Shown here piece after piece: positions 35,641-48,595 of a DNA stretch of 64,000 nt. Every line of letters begins with the position of its first letter. Position 1 is the first letter of the stretch. The translations under genes were made by a program, and so were the position numbers. The notes beneath the pieces were generated by a model. The model ran no database searches. It saw nothing but the letters and a program-made list of their open reading frames with translations, and was not told where the DNA came from. The stretch spans positions 588,501 through 652,500 of the forward strand of contig JAOTOL010001600.1 of assembly GCA_034440575.1 (NCBI GenBank). Reading direction: 5' to 3'. The stretch is from Imbricaverruca yamaguchii (lineage: Eukaryota > Arthropoda > Thecostraca > Neoverrucidae).

Positions 35641-37205
35641 GAATCTAGTATTTCTTGCTTAACTAACCTGGAATTAATGGAGTATGTAACTAGTGAAGTT
35701 GAAAATGGAACTACGATAGATGTGGTATACATATACTTTAACAACGTGTTTCACAAAGTTCCGCGCCAGCGTCTAAGTCATCATCCAGAGCAGTACGAGA
35801 TTAACGGAAAAGTTTTAGGCTGGATTGAAGCATGCTTAAGAAAAAGAAAACGAAGGGTAGTATTAATTGGATGTGCATCTGAATGAAATAAAATGTTCTA
35901 AGCAGAGAACCATAGTGTTCCGTTCTAGATCAACTTCTGTGTATCATATTTGAGAGCAACATTGAGGCAGGGCTGAGAAACAGGCTGTTTAAATTTCCTG
36001 ACAACATGCAATTGGTAGGAATGTCCAACAATAGTCATGAATCTACCAATATTTAGCTCGTTTTGAAAATCAATAAAAGTAGGATGATAAAAAGGGCAGA
36101 TATCTTTCAGCTACGATAAGTGTGAGGTTATGCATCTGGAGTCTGGAGGTGGGACATTTAGACATACAATGAAATGTAGTGACAAATGCTGAGCCAGGCT
36201 ATTTGTAAGAGATCTGAATGCGAAAAACCAATATAACTCCCCTGGGAATAGGGCGATCAGAATGTTAGGAATCATGAATAAAAATGTTCGATATACATGC
36301 AATAAAGTGATGAAAAATATACTTTGCCAACTTGCGACCCCACTTGAAATATTGTGTACCCTTTACAGGCATGAAGCCCTTACTTAGAAAACAACATAGG
36401 TATCTTAGAATAAGTACAATAACAATATACTAGGCTTATCAGTAGGCTACGCAGTTTAGAATATGGGAACAAATGGGGGGACATGAGGATAGTTGGACGC
36501 AGTTTGAGGGTTGCTGCACCGGTAGTTGGTTGGAGCGCTGGCCTGCATTGGTCTCCCCCGTCCTGGCAATACAAGGTTCGAGCCGCTCCGCGCGCTCGCA
36601 TTTAGCCCCCGGCCGGGAGTGTCAGTTGGCAGTTGGCCCGATAAGGCCGTGGACGAGCTAACGGCCGTGTCGGTACATTGACGGCACGTTAAACTTTCGG
36701 TCAAAATTCTGCCGTTGAAGTGGAATTCGTTTCATGGATCGGGTGGTGGGGCCAGGACTCACGCAACAAGCTCTGCTTAGCAATAGAGCCCTGGTTCCTA
36801 AAGCCGCCCCAGCACCAACTCGGATTAAATTTATTTAAAAAAAAAGAACAGAAATATTCGGTTAACTAGCGGTTGTACCATGGAATGGGCTTCGTGATAG
36901 TGTGGTGGAGGGTCCTTCATTGAAGGTACTAACATATGGTAGGTACATTATTAAAGTCCATGCATCTTATTCTTGAGATGTAAGGTCTACAGTTTCTTTG
37001 GATGCGGATGAGACTGACAATGGGAACACAAAGGCGTAGATAGTTACGGTAGAACTTAGGATATGCCATTTATTTCAGTTTAGTTTTGCTGGTCTCGGAC
37101 TCTTTCTTGTTCTCTTCTCATAGTGTCTTCCCTGTGTAGGCTTAACGCAGATGGGCCCTTGTTACTCTTATTATACTTTAAAACTTTATGACTTTATGAG
37201 TTCCA
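35641..37205 (+). mobile_element. Decayed CR1-type LINE (CR1-c), split by a SINE
   Basis: Plus-strand remnants in order: VTSEVENGTTIDVVYIYFNN ... VPRQRLSHHPEQYEINGKVL (35677-35886, RT core with the D..YIYF.N block of the first catalytic motif); IFESNIEAGLR (about 35950); AIRMLGIMNKNVRY (36250-36295); then after the SINE, VVPWNGLRDSVVEGPSLKVL (36867-36930). The 3' end is gggcccttgtt...actttatgactttatgag (37150-37200), with an octamer tail like CR1-a. Many stops and frameshifts are present. The C-terminal block and tail lie beyond the SINE at 36512-36846. Confidence 0.75.
36512..36846 (+). mobile_element. tRNA-derived SINE, copy 1
   Basis: The tRNA-like head is accggtagttggttggagcgctgg, with a B-box-like caaggttcgagcc. 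The body gggagtgtcagttggcagtt ... gataaggccg ... ggcacgttaaac ... atggatcgggtggtggggcc ... caacaagctctgcttagcaa ends with an A-rich tail. It aligns over its full length with the copy at 46991-47330. Confidence 0.85.
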
Positions 37206-37750
37206 TTCCACTGATCGTTAAATCTATTGGGTAAGCATCCTCGATAACGTCCCAATCAGGGCCTTCTTTAGCTCTTTTCATTCCATTCAGTTAGTTTCCG
37301 TTCTTGTAATAAAGCTATGTGGCGTACGGGTTTCTTCTCCTCTCCCTCGTACGGGAAAGTGTGCAGGTTTTGCTTCCTTCAAAATATGTTTAGGACTCGC
37401 GAGCCTTTAATTAAATGTAAATTATTTAATGTATAAGATTGAACTGCGACCGGTTGGCGCGACGCCACTGGTTGCGTGTGGGTAACTGCTGTACGGTTTA
37501 CCGCGTGCAGGGCCCGGTAGCATTGGGATGCGACATTCCGCTAGTTTCCGTTGGGTCTTATGTCTGAATTAAGTTACTAATAGCCACCCAGGTGATGGTC
37601 TTCCAAAATGATGGATGAGGAGTACTGCTTTTTAAACATTAATTGAACCATAAGCTCCTAAATACCCATGACCCATAATATCTTCGTGGAAAATCTGTGG
37701 CTGCGATCACTATTTTTTAGTGATACGTTTTTCAGCATTTGGTTAAACGT
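37206..37750. other. Unassigned intergenic sequence
   Basis: No supported features. Confidence 0.3.
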
Positions 37751-38150
37751 TTCAGCATTTGGATTTGGATTTATTTCGGGATTTCTGTGAAACTTTAGGT
37801 GCACACCGTGTTCCCTCAAGGTCCAGAATCGCTTTGCAAGCCTGGTGCGCGCCTGGGGGCCCTAATGCACTGATATGCCCCCCGGCACGTTCCTGTGGGC
37901 CACCGCGGGTTATTAGTGCCTCTGATGCAATTTTAAGTGCCCCAGCGCATGTTTGGACCTTGAGCGCGCTTTTGGACTTCCGGTGGAGTGAAAGAGACCT
38001 GGTGTGATTTTTTTTTTGATTGGCACGTGTTAGAGGATCTAGTACACTTTCAGCTGCCATGGTCATTCATGAAGACCTTCGCGTTTTTATTCTTCTCATC
38101 AGTGCGTTTTTATCCGTATACAATAACTTTTACGGACCCCGGGACGGGTT
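37751..38150. repeat. Degenerate tandem block similar to 5246-5790
   Basis: Recurrent gtgcgcctgggggccc, gcacgttcctgtgggcc and gcgcatgtttggacc motifs at roughly 30-40 bp resemble the 5.2-5.8 kb block. Weak. Confidence 0.3.
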
Positions 38151-38151
38151 T

Positions 38152-39140
<989 letters not shown>

Positions 39141-39289
39141 CAGGTACCCACGTGTCCAATGACAATATGCATATATTCAGTAATGATGTGGGGTACCCCG
39201 GCCTCAGCCTGAACTAACAAGAGCCACATGCTTGGGAAGAATCCTCGCGCGATTTAGTGCTTCCGTGCTCTTTTATGTGGCCGGACACG

Positions 39290-39735
39290 TTTGCAGAGGT
39301 TCCGATGCGTCTGTAGAGACTTCGATGCGTTTGTAGGGGCTCCGATGTGTCTATAGGGGCCCCGATGGGTTTGTAGGGGCTCCGATGCGTCTGTGTGGGC
39401 TCCGATGCGCTTGTAGGAGCTCCGATACGTCTGTAGGGGCTCCGATACGTCTATAGGAGCTCCGATACGTCTATAGTAGCTCCGATACGTCTATAGGGGC
39501 TCCGATACGTCTGTAGGGGCTCCGATGCGTCTGTAGGGACTCCGATGCGTCTGTAGAGGTTCCGATGCGCCTGTAGAGGTTCTGATGCGTTTGTAGGGGC
39601 TCCGATACGTCTGTAGGGGCTCCGATGCGTCGTAGGGGCTCCAATGCGTCTGTAGTGTTTCCGATGCGTCTGTTGTGGCTCCGATGCGTCTGTAGGGGCT
39701 CCGATGCGTCGTAGGGGCTCCGATGGGTTTTTTGA
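39290..39735. repeat. 20-bp minisatellite
   Basis: About twenty-two copies of ggctccgatgcgtctgtagg, exact 20-bp period with occasional 19-bp units. Confidence 0.94.
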
Positions 39736-40175
39736 AGCCCCGGGCGCGAATTATCACGGATCTCGGTTCGTGAAGGAAACTCAACGTCTGTGCGCTTACC
39801 GCGCGCCGAAGCGCACCGATGGAACCCCCTTTGAGTCCCCTCGCGGTTTCAGCAAGGATGATTTGCGGATTTTAGGGTCATTTCATCCGCCGGACCCCAG
39901 CGATTTATAATGATGCAACGCTATGTTTTCGGCGGTGAATCACAAGATGTGATAGCAGAATGCTTGAGATGTTTAGTGATGCCGTGACATTTGAGAAGTC
40001 GATAACTGGATATGCTGATAAGCAAAGCAAGCTATTTAACCAGAAAGCTGGGAAGCAGTTGAAAAAAAATAACAGAGAGGGAAACAATTAGTGAATATAT
40101 CGGAAGAAGCACCTTGTAGCTCCTTGACTACAGCTGTGACCACCTTTGTCAGTTTGTGTAGCAAGCACACTCCAC
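39736..40175. other. Unassigned intergenic sequence
   Basis: No supported gene. Confidence 0.3.
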
Positions 40176-40179
40176 TCAT

Positions 40180-40535
40180 GAAGTGCAAGGAACCAACATG
40201 CATGCCAATCAAATTAATATAAAAATAACTGAAGACATTAAGAGCATACGTAAACAAGATCCGTGACAGAAAGAGAGACCCAAGAAGTTTTTAACAGTTC
40301 CATACCCAAAGCAGGTAAGCAGGTAACCCACTATCGCCGAACACCTGAAAGCCATCGAAGTACAGGTGTCCGTAAATTCCTGGACGAAAGTGGGCGGCAC
40401 CATCACAAGAAAATCTCCGAGCGGCTCCATGTCTAGTAATGGTGTAGTTTATGACATTCCTTTTACTGGTTCCTCAAAGTCATGCGTCGGGGAAACAGGA
40501 AGGGGAATTCAAGCGCCAATGAATGAGTACAAATG
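40180..40535 (+). pseudogene. Penelope-like retroelement remnant, GIY-YIG endonuclease end
   Basis: The frame of 40350-40534 reads AIEVQVSVNSWTKVGGTITR, then GVVYDIPFTGSSKSCVGETG and RGIQAPMNEYK before a stop. This matches the C-terminal layout of Penelope-like elements: a basic/leucine linker, then V-Y-x-I-P...C-x-G-x-T/E-T-G-R...E-H/Y of the GIY-YIG nuclease. Upstream in a nearby frame, RAYVNKIRDRKRDP (about 40238-40280) fits the preceding linker. The usual cysteines after IP are replaced (IPFTGSS), a stop lies in the linker, and the reverse transcriptase part is absent, so it is dead. Confidence 0.55.
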
Positions 40536-41785
40536 AGATAGTATGATGCACAATGAGCACATATGAGCATAAATGAAAATGAGATAGGCAGTGTAGTACT
40601 ATTGTCGTCCCCATCGATGATTGTGAAAGTCTACCAAAATGGGACGACGTAAGGGCGCTATATACGAATATGTAAAAAAAAACGAGCGAAAAAAAACATT
40701 ACCGTTAGCACATTTGTGCTCACGCGACACAATCGATTCGAGACCCGGTTTTGTTTCCCGCACAGAGCTTCCAGCGGGATTGCGTATCTCACCGAATATG
40801 ATCCGACGGGTGCGTCTGCCAGCGGTGGCTATCGACATTTGGTGCGACATCGCAGGCCCACACCCACGCAACGCTGACTGGCCATGCTCCCATCGGCAGG
40901 CAGCCGTTACAGGACTGGCTAATTTTCTGGGCCAAATGATGGTCGACGTTGACGCTATGTTTCTCGTGTACCTTCACCCTGCCACAAGAGGAAGTCACAG
41001 TGTTCCTGGTACGGACGGCTGGTGTCCAGGCCACTTATGTTGTCGGGCGCGCCTTCAAAGTTCGCCGGCCCCTGTGGAAATCTACCTCGAAATTTGCCAA
41101 CGGACTGAATGTCGTACGACATTCACCGAAACGAATTGAAATGGTGCAATGCTGCCGTGGGGACAACACAGGCCATTGGTTTGGCCAGCGGAGGTGTCGG
41201 ACATGATTCGGCCTCGAGGTTGGGTTAGGCTGGGTTGGGTTAGGTCGGCCTCCGGGCTGCAGTCGAGAAGCGTGTCTATTAAGGTTTTCTTCTGCAGCAT
41301 TCACCGAGGCGTTCGCCTGCTGGCGCTGATCTGGAATGTGCTTCGCGCTGCGCACCGCCGTGATATACGAACAAAAGTTGATCTGCCACTAGGTGGGGTG
41401 TCTGCATCTGGAGCAGTGCGAATATTGCACAGCCGCCGAGACGTGGTTCACACCGACGCTGGCTGCTGCGCCACAATGGCTGCCGAGCCGTCTTCATATG
41501 CGCCGCCGCCGTACATTGTGCCGGCTGCGTTCTGCATTCTCACTCCTGACAACGGCTGTAATGACCAGCGACGGCGGCAGCAACGATGGAAATGACGCCG
41601 ATTCAGGTGACGCTCCCGGCCGGATCGCATGCAAATCTGGCGTGCCCGGTACAAATCTGACGCGCCCCGGCAGTCGGGATTAGCATAGTCGGCGGGGTCG
41701 GCGCCGCTGTCCAATGACGATCTCATCCTTGCAGAATCGGACGGCGCTGGCCGGACGGCAAATTCGGCACCGTTCCGCCGGGTTG
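40536..41785. other. Partly CpG-rich unassigned sequence
   Basis: Open frames on both strands (plus 40639-41139; several at 41150-41730) overlap in three frames with no recognised domain. GGTTGGGTTAGGCTGGGTTG (from 41219) is a TTAGG-like run. CG dinucleotides are frequent at 41280-41780; a promoter is possible but unsupported. Confidence 0.25.
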
Positions 41786-41867
41786 TCCGTGTGTTTTGTG
41801 CTATTGTCTCGTCCAGCTTCTCGCCGTATTGCTTCTTGTCCGCTGCCGTTTGTCTCGTTTCGTCTGG

Positions 41868-42835
41868 TCGGGTCTAATCTCGTCCAGTCGGGTCTCGTCT
41901 CGTATGGTCAGGTCTCGTCTCGTCTGGTCGGGTCTAGTCTCGTCTAGTCGGGTCTCGTCTCGTATGGTCAAGTCTCGTCTCGTCTGGTCGGATCTCGTCT
42001 GGTCGGGTCTCGTCTCGTCTGATCATGTCGGGTCTCGTCTCGTCTGGTCGAGTCGGGTCTCGTCTCGTCTGGTCGGGTCGGGTCGTGTCGGGTCGTGTCG
42101 GGTCTTGTCTCGTCTGGTCGGGTCTCGTCTGGTCGGGTCTCGTCTGGTCGGGTCTCGTCTGGTCGGGTCTCGTCTGGTCGGGTCTCGTCTGGTCGGGTCT
42201 CGTCTGGTCGGGTCTCGTCTGGTCGGGTCTCGTCTGGTCGGGTCTCGTCTGGTCGGGTCTCGTCTGGTCGGGTCTCGTCTGGTCGGGTCTCGTCTGGTCG
42301 GGTCTCGTCTGGTCGGGTCTCGTCTGGTCGGGTCTCGTCTGGTCGGGTCTCGTCTGGTCGGGTCTCGTCTGGTCGGGTCTCGTCTGGTCGGGTCTCGTCT
42401 GGTCGGGTCTCGTCTGGTCGGGTCTAATCTCGTATGGTCAGGTCTCGTCTCGTCTGGTCGGGTCTAGTCTCGTCTGGTCGGGTCTCGTCTCGTATGGTCA
42501 AGTCTCGTCTCGTCTGGTCGGATCTCGTCTGGTCGGGTCTCGTCTCGTCTGATCATGTCGGGTCTCGTCTCGTCTGGTCGAGTCGGGTCTCGTCTCGTCT
42601 GGTCGTGTCTCGTCTGGTCGGGTCTCGTCTGGTCGGGTCTCGTCTGGTCGGATCTCGTCTGGTCGGGTCTCGTCTGGTCGGGTCTCCTCTGGTCGGGTCT
42701 CGTCTGGTCGGATCTCGTCTGGTCGGGTCTCGTCTGGCTGGGTCTCGTCTGGTCGGGTCTCGTCTGGTCGGATCTCGTCTGGTCGGGTTTCGTCTGGTCG
42801 GGTCTTGTCTCGTCTGGTCTGGTCTCGTGTCGCAT
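41868..42835. repeat. 15-bp minisatellite
   Basis: About sixty copies of GGTCGGGTCTCGTCT. The central block (42113-42420) is a run of perfect copies, and the flanks contain variants (tggtcaagtct, gatcatgtcg) that themselves recur as a higher-order block at 41930-42060 and 42430-42600. Open frames on both strands reflect a stop-free unit of 15 bases. Confidence 0.97.
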
Positions 42836-43059
42836 TGCCATCTGATATGACACCGGCCAGTTTCCGACTCGTGGTGTCTGAGCATAACTGGTAACCGGAG
42901 GTAGCAAATCCAGTGACATCAACAGCTGACAGGTGTTCCGATTCTGCTGCTACCGACGACGAACAAGTCGCCAACTAGCGTGGATCGAATTAGTGACCGG
43001 AGCAGCGCGTGTGGTTTATTCGACACGCCAAGTTACCGGTCGTCTGGGTTTGGCCAGAT

Positions 43060-43745
43060 CGATGAGCATGACCGTGGTGATGAATATGACCAGGTCGATG
43101 AATATGAACTATACCTATGAATATGATCGGACAGATGAATATGGCCGGATCGCTGAAGATGAACTGCACCGATGAATATAAGCCGATCGATGAATGGATG
43201 AATATGGACTGGACCAGTGAATATAACCCGATCAATGAATGGATGTATATGAACTGGACCAGTGAATATAACCCGATCGATGAATGAACGAAAATATGAA
43301 CTGGACCAGTGAATATAATCCGATCGATGAATATGAACTAGACCCATGAACTTGACCGGACCAATAAATATGAACTAGACCGATGCATAAAACCTGATCG
43401 ATGAATGGATGAATATGAACTGGACCAGTGAATATAACCCGATCGATGAATATAAACGCGACCCATAAATGTGGAATAAATTGACAAATATGATGTGGCG
43501 GGACAAATAAGTAAATGAATGCGGCGAAACAAATCAATGTAGCGGGACAAATTAATATGAACTGGACTGATGAATATGACCCGATCAATAAATGTGGCCA
43601 GACAGATGAACCCGAACTGGACTGGACTGGAATGAATTTGGCACGATTGACGAATACGACCAGACATATGGGTATGGCCGGACCGATGAATATGACCGGA
43701 CCGATTAGTATGGTTGAACCGGTAGATATGACCAGCCCGCTGAGA
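43060..43745. repeat. Degenerate minisatellite, roughly 44-48 bp with a sub-period near 20 bp
   Basis: Repeated gatgaatatgaactggaccagtgaatataacccgatcgat-type units (aacccg at 43225 and 43269) decay outward into shorter gatgaatatgaccggaccgat-type units. Confidence 0.85.
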
Positions 43746-44009
43746 ATGTAACTGAATCGGCGAGCGAGGTGACACGTCTCGCCGCTGTCGGTGGCTGTTG
43801 TCACGACCACTGGAACGGTAACACGCCGCTGATAGCCGGCCGAACTAATCCCAGTGAGTGATACACGGCAGGAAAACCACCACGTGCGACTGAAAAACAA
43901 CTTATTAGGAATGGTGAGCGCGAGCATTTCCGCCACAACACCTTTGTCAGCGTTGTAACATTATTGTACCCCGTGGTGCGGAAGCACTGGTTTCTTCCAA
44001 TCATTCATA

Positions 44010-44255
<246 letters not shown>

Positions 44256-44387
44256 GTAAGTGTGCATGCAGTTCGTCTTGATTGTGTGTCGTATTTGTCA
44301 ATTATAACCTGGAAGATCATCGGTGCGCTGCCAGTCTCCAGGGATCTAATTATATATTGTGTTCGTTCAAAACCACTCTTAAATAAA

Positions 44388-44770
44388 GACATCAAAGATT
44401 AGTGCAACTATGAGCCACAAGGGCCCTTCTTGGTTGCACTCTGTACACTGAACCAGTTGCCCGCCAAATTTGTCAATCAGCCCTCCCTGTAATACTGAAA
44501 AGCAAGCCCTCTATTCTTATAATGCTTGTCTATGCTGTTTTTAAAGATGTTCAATGTGCTGCTACTGACAATGTTTTCTGGCAACTGGTTCCAGTGTTCC
44601 ACTATCCTGTTGGTGAAGAAAGTCTGCCTTAACCTTGTTCTGCTGTGGTTAACTTTAATTTTGAATTTATGACCTCTAATTGGATCATTTCTGTTCAATT
44701 CAAACATTTCCACAAGATATCCTCTCTCCAGACCATGGACAAATTTAAAGACCTCGATGAGATTTCCTCT
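44388..44770 (-). mobile_element. CR1-type LINE 3' end (CR1-b)
   Basis: About 95 percent identical by eye to the last 380 bp of CR1-a. On the minus strand it encodes the terminal IRGHKFKIKVNHSRTRLRQT and VEHWNQLPENIV blocks. It is 5'-truncated near 44770. High similarity to CR1-a suggests comparatively recent activity of this family. Confidence 0.9.
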
Positions 44771-46005
44771 AATGAGGAGAATTGTCTGTTAAATGGTGAA
44801 TAGACAATGGGCCCTGCAAAGAAGTGTAGCTCTAGTTCTTGTCTTCGCATATTTACACCCAGCGACCTGCTTCAATAGTGAAAGAGAGTCCGGTGTCAGC
44901 TACGAGCTACAAAAAACATATCGATGACGACCTATTTCAGGTAGTGGTGACAAGTCACCTGCAAGCAGTCGGGTAATATTTGAAATGATGCTTTGATTCT
45001 ACATCACGTGCACTAATACCAAAGCTCCCAAGTCGGCATATGGAAAAGTATGGCTGTACAGCTCCAACGGCGCCGGAACGCGTGGACTTCGAGCGTCTTT
45101 GGCCCCGCCCCTGGTCTTCTTGCATTCAGCTGGTGATTGGGTGAGATAATAAATCAAAGAGGAAGGCGAAGGAAGGTTGGCGGCTGCTCCTGACACATTT
45201 ACACAGTTTATGAAGCAGTTTTGGTATGTATTTAGGTCCCCTGCAAGCCAAACTATACTAGTGCGTGCTATCGAGAAAACTCCTATATTCCGGCATCAAT
45301 TTGCTTGCATCAAAATTTGCCAGCCGATTAATTAATACAGTATTAGCGCCGATAGGACCATAGAGAGCACCTTTCATCTCGAGTAACCTTGCAAAATATC
45401 AGCAGCTGTAATGGTAATTAAGGATGTGTATCGAATGTGTTCAGCTTCAGTAGCTATTTCTGTCGGCGGGCGGGAGGATGGAGTGGTAGCGGATTCCGCG
45501 CTCCGATCCACCTCCAATAGCTTAGCATAAACCGATTAGGCTTTGCATAGGAAGCAGAGGTGCAGCCAAGGGGAGTACGGGGTCAGGGCCCCCTTAGGAA
45601 CCAAACATACACCAGATGAAACAACACCTGAGATTTTCACAACGCAGAAAACAAAATTGCATGCTCGCTTCACGTGCCGAACGCAACATTTGCAACATTT
45701 GTGGTGGGCTATTCTCCCAATAAGGAATAAGAAATACCACCCCTTATATTTGCCACAGTTAGGTGAACTTGCATGTTTATTGCAGGCTATCATCACTATG
45801 AAGGTCACATTGGTTTCTATATGATTTCCAGAAATAATATTACCGCACTGACACAAGCCTTTGACTCGACTTTTCTTCTTCGCATATACCAAACGCTAAA
45901 GTATCTATTTTATCATAGTAAATTCTTGTCTTTTCGGATGGAGAGAGATAAAGAAGAAGAATAAGTTAAGAATAGAAGATGGAGTTTTTCCGTATCCTCT
46001 TTCTT
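44771..46005. other. Unassigned sequence with a possible hAT-like end
   Basis: GCAGAGGTGCAGCCAAGGGG near 45552 resembles starts of hAT-like short elements. Open frames have no recognised domain. Confidence 0.3.
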
Positions 46006-46378
46006 TTCGGCAATTGCCGCGACCAAAGCTTTGAGTCTTGGAGGTTTAGGTCCCCCGTCGCATGGTGATAGTTGTGACAGGGGACCAACGCGCCTCTTCG
46101 GTCCCGATATCCCGGAGGGGTGGGCGGGCCCGTGGGGCCTCACGCGGGCCACGTGGCTGGTCGTCTCGGGCCGGGGGCCTGCAATTATCCCCAGTATCTG
46201 CCGGCCCGGCCGGCCGGGGTCAAGAGGTGGCCGGCGCTGTTAGTGCGGTCGGGGTGGTGAGTCTCTCTCTCTCTCTACCGGCCGTGTGAAGGCGCCGCCC
46301 GCCCTGTATAGCCCTTCGGGTGCATGGCGTCTTCCCGTCCCTGGAAAACAGGCGTCCCCACAGTAGGGCCCCAGTGAG

Positions 46379-47866
46379 GTGGGGAGCCCGAAGAGCCGAA
46401 ACCAACATACTTCCATGGCAACACCGAATACAAATATTCCGCCAGGACATTCCCACGAGGTCCAAACCACCGTAACGTCGGGTGGTAACCATGCCTCGAA
46501 TCCGACCTCTGTTGAGGCGTACCGTCGGTCCCATAATATTTCGAACGAGCGCGGACCTCGCACAAGTGCTTCCAATGTTCTCCACAATGCTAACCAACCT
46601 AAAACAAGCTTATCTGCACCACGAATACTTATTTTGAAGTCATATGATCCAGAGATCCAGAGAGATCCAGAGAAAACTAAGAAACCACCGAAACGTTTCA
46701 TACGCAGCGAAGGTAAGCGGTACACAGCCTGCTCCCACACAACAGCAGCTTACTAATGCTGCCCAGCTCTTATTCCAACTTCGCTACATATTGTCATCTT
46801 TTGAACTCGACTGTACGCCTTTGCCGGAGCGGGGCTTCTCATCATCGCCCCCCGTGAAGATGAGGCGCGTGGTCGCTCGAAGCGACCTCCGAGGAAGCCA
46901 AGGGCCGAGGAGACTGCACCTTCAACACCTGACTTCACTGAAACGCCCTCCACAGTGATAGAACCGATGGCACATCGCAGCGTAGCTTGCCGCCCCGGTA
47001 GCTCAGTTGGTCAGAGCGCTGACCTGTACTTGTATCTCCTGTACTGACAACACAGGGTTCGCTTCGCGCGCTCGCATCCAGCCACCGTCCGGGAGTGTCA
47101 GTTGGCAGCTGGCCGGATAAGGCCGGGGACCAGCTACCGGGTGGCCGTGTCGGTGCACTGGCGGCACGTTAAACATTCGATCTAAATTCTGCCGTTGAAC
47201 TAGAGTTCATGGATCGGGTGGTGGGGCCAGGGTTCACGCAACAAGCTCTGCTTAGCAATAGAACCCTGGTTCCTCAAGCCACCTCAGCAACAACTCGGAT
47301 TATTTTTTTAAATAAATATTTAAAAAAAAACCTATCCCCAAGCAGGACTGAAGACTAAGACTAAGGACACTGAGAGGACCCAAGTCTGGAGGGCCAGGGT
47401 CTACTCAGTGTCCGCCGACCACTCAGTGTCGCAGACCAATTGGCCTGCGAAACACTCGCCATGTGTACCCGAGTATCCCACAGGCTCTCCCACCGTGTGC
47501 AGCTCCGGAACCACTGGAAGCGTGCCTTCTTCGGGGAACGCGAGTAGAGCTGGGCCAGTGCCGGTGTTGGACGTCACCCTTCAGCGGTAGGAGTCCGAAA
47601 GATTTGCTCGCAACGACAAGTGGGCGTGTCTTGCGGAGACTGAGAGGGTCCGAGTAGAAAAACGCAAGAGACAGGATCAGTGTATCCAGCCGAGGGCGGC
47701 TACTCCGTCGCCGCGCAGGCGAGTGGAGGGATCGCCCCATGCTCCAGCACCAAGGTCCGAGTCGGCCATACTGGGTCCTCCACTACCGCCTCGGAGCGGC
47801 GTTCCGACATCATCTCTAGTCATCTGTAGTCCAACACAGTACTTTTGCTTTTTATCCCGTTCTACT
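46379..47866 (+). pseudogene. ORF1 (gag-like) of the I-like element, interrupted by a SINE
   Basis: The first part (46379-46756) is a Ser/Thr/Asn-rich N-terminus ending in PKRFIRSEGKRY. After a stop, the same frame resumes as APREDEARGRSKRPPRKPRA (46847 on) and EETAPSTPDFTETPSTVIEP, running up to the SINE. After the SINE, DTERTQVWRARVYSVSADHS, then CSSGTTGSVPSSGNASRAGP, then a TAG near 47588, then NDKWACLAETERVRVEKRKR and a Pro-rich tail to TAA at about 47864. Basic and Pro-rich composition fits ORF1 nucleic-acid-binding proteins of this group. A CCHC knuckle is not intact. Confidence 0.55.
46991..47330 (+). mobile_element. tRNA-derived SINE, copy 2, inside ORF1
   Basis: Head GCCCCGGTAGCTCAGTTGG with a canonical A box (tagctcagttgg), and a B box GGTTCGCTTCG at 47056-47066. 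The body matches 36512-36846 over its full length, with an A-rich tail (tatttaaaaaaaaa) ending at about 47330. No clear target duplication. Confidence 0.9.
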
Positions 47867-47929
47867 AATTAACTTGATGGCAACTAGTTTTACAATGGAA
47901 GTGCAGAGGGATTCGCCCGAACAAGGCTG

Positions 47930-48595
47930 ATTTAGAAATAGTTTTAATCATGAAGTGTCCAATTGCAACATGCCTCCAAGAGACTAAGCTGCCGCTGCAT
48001 TCATCATTCCGCATCGAAGGTTCCTCTGTGTTGACAAAGACCATGCCCTTAGACACAGTTGCACTCTAAGGAGTTGTCCTAGCAATCAGCCATAACGCCC
48101 CGTACCAAGAAGTCGTTCTCAATACACCTCTCCAAGCCGTCGCTGCCAGAGTCTGTTTCAGTCGCCACACAGTTGCACTATGCTCAGTCTATCTGCCGCG
48201 GGGAATCTCGTTCCCTTCTGTCGAGCTGAGACGAATGATGCTGAAACTACCTGCTCCTCTACAGCTTCTTGGCGATTTCAACGCGCGCCACATGATTTGG
48301 GGATGTGATGCTACCGACCCCCGAGGCCTCGCTATTGAGAGCTTTATCCATGACGAACTCCTCTCTCCTTCATATACCGGTACTGCCACTCGCTTTACAC
48401 TCCCTTCTGGTACTACATCTGCGATCGATCTATTGATCTTAGCCTGACAAGCCCACGTTTGTCGCAACGTTTTACCTGGACAGTGCACGACGATTAACTT
48501 GGTAGTGAGCATTACCCGGTACTTCTTGAGCATGATGATCGGGCTCGGTCTGAGATCTCAGGGGTATAATTTTAAGAAAGCTAGCTAGGAGAAAT
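47930..48595 (+). pseudogene. Endonuclease domain (EEP type) of the I-like element ORF2
   Basis: Translated pieces: PIATCLQETKLPLHSSFRIE (E of the LQET motif is a catalytic residue in this family), GVVLAISHNAPYQEVVLNTP, LQAVAARVCFSRHTVALCSV, YLPRGISFPS, then LLGDFNARHMIWG (GDFN motif with catalytic D and N) and SAIDLLIL, the SxxDxx motif. Stops lie at about 48067 and 48447. The order and spacing are those of apurinic/apyrimidinic-like endonucleases in non-LTR elements, which nick the target DNA. Confidence 0.85.

Noticed and set aside
41796..42974. Ser/Arg/Val- and Thr/Arg/Asp-repeat proteins
   Set aside because: All frames of the 15-bp array are open on both strands; a microsatellite-like artefact.
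46991..47066. Functional tRNA gene in the SINE head
   Set aside because: A and B boxes are present but no complete cloverleaf, and a second copy has the same body and A-rich tail.
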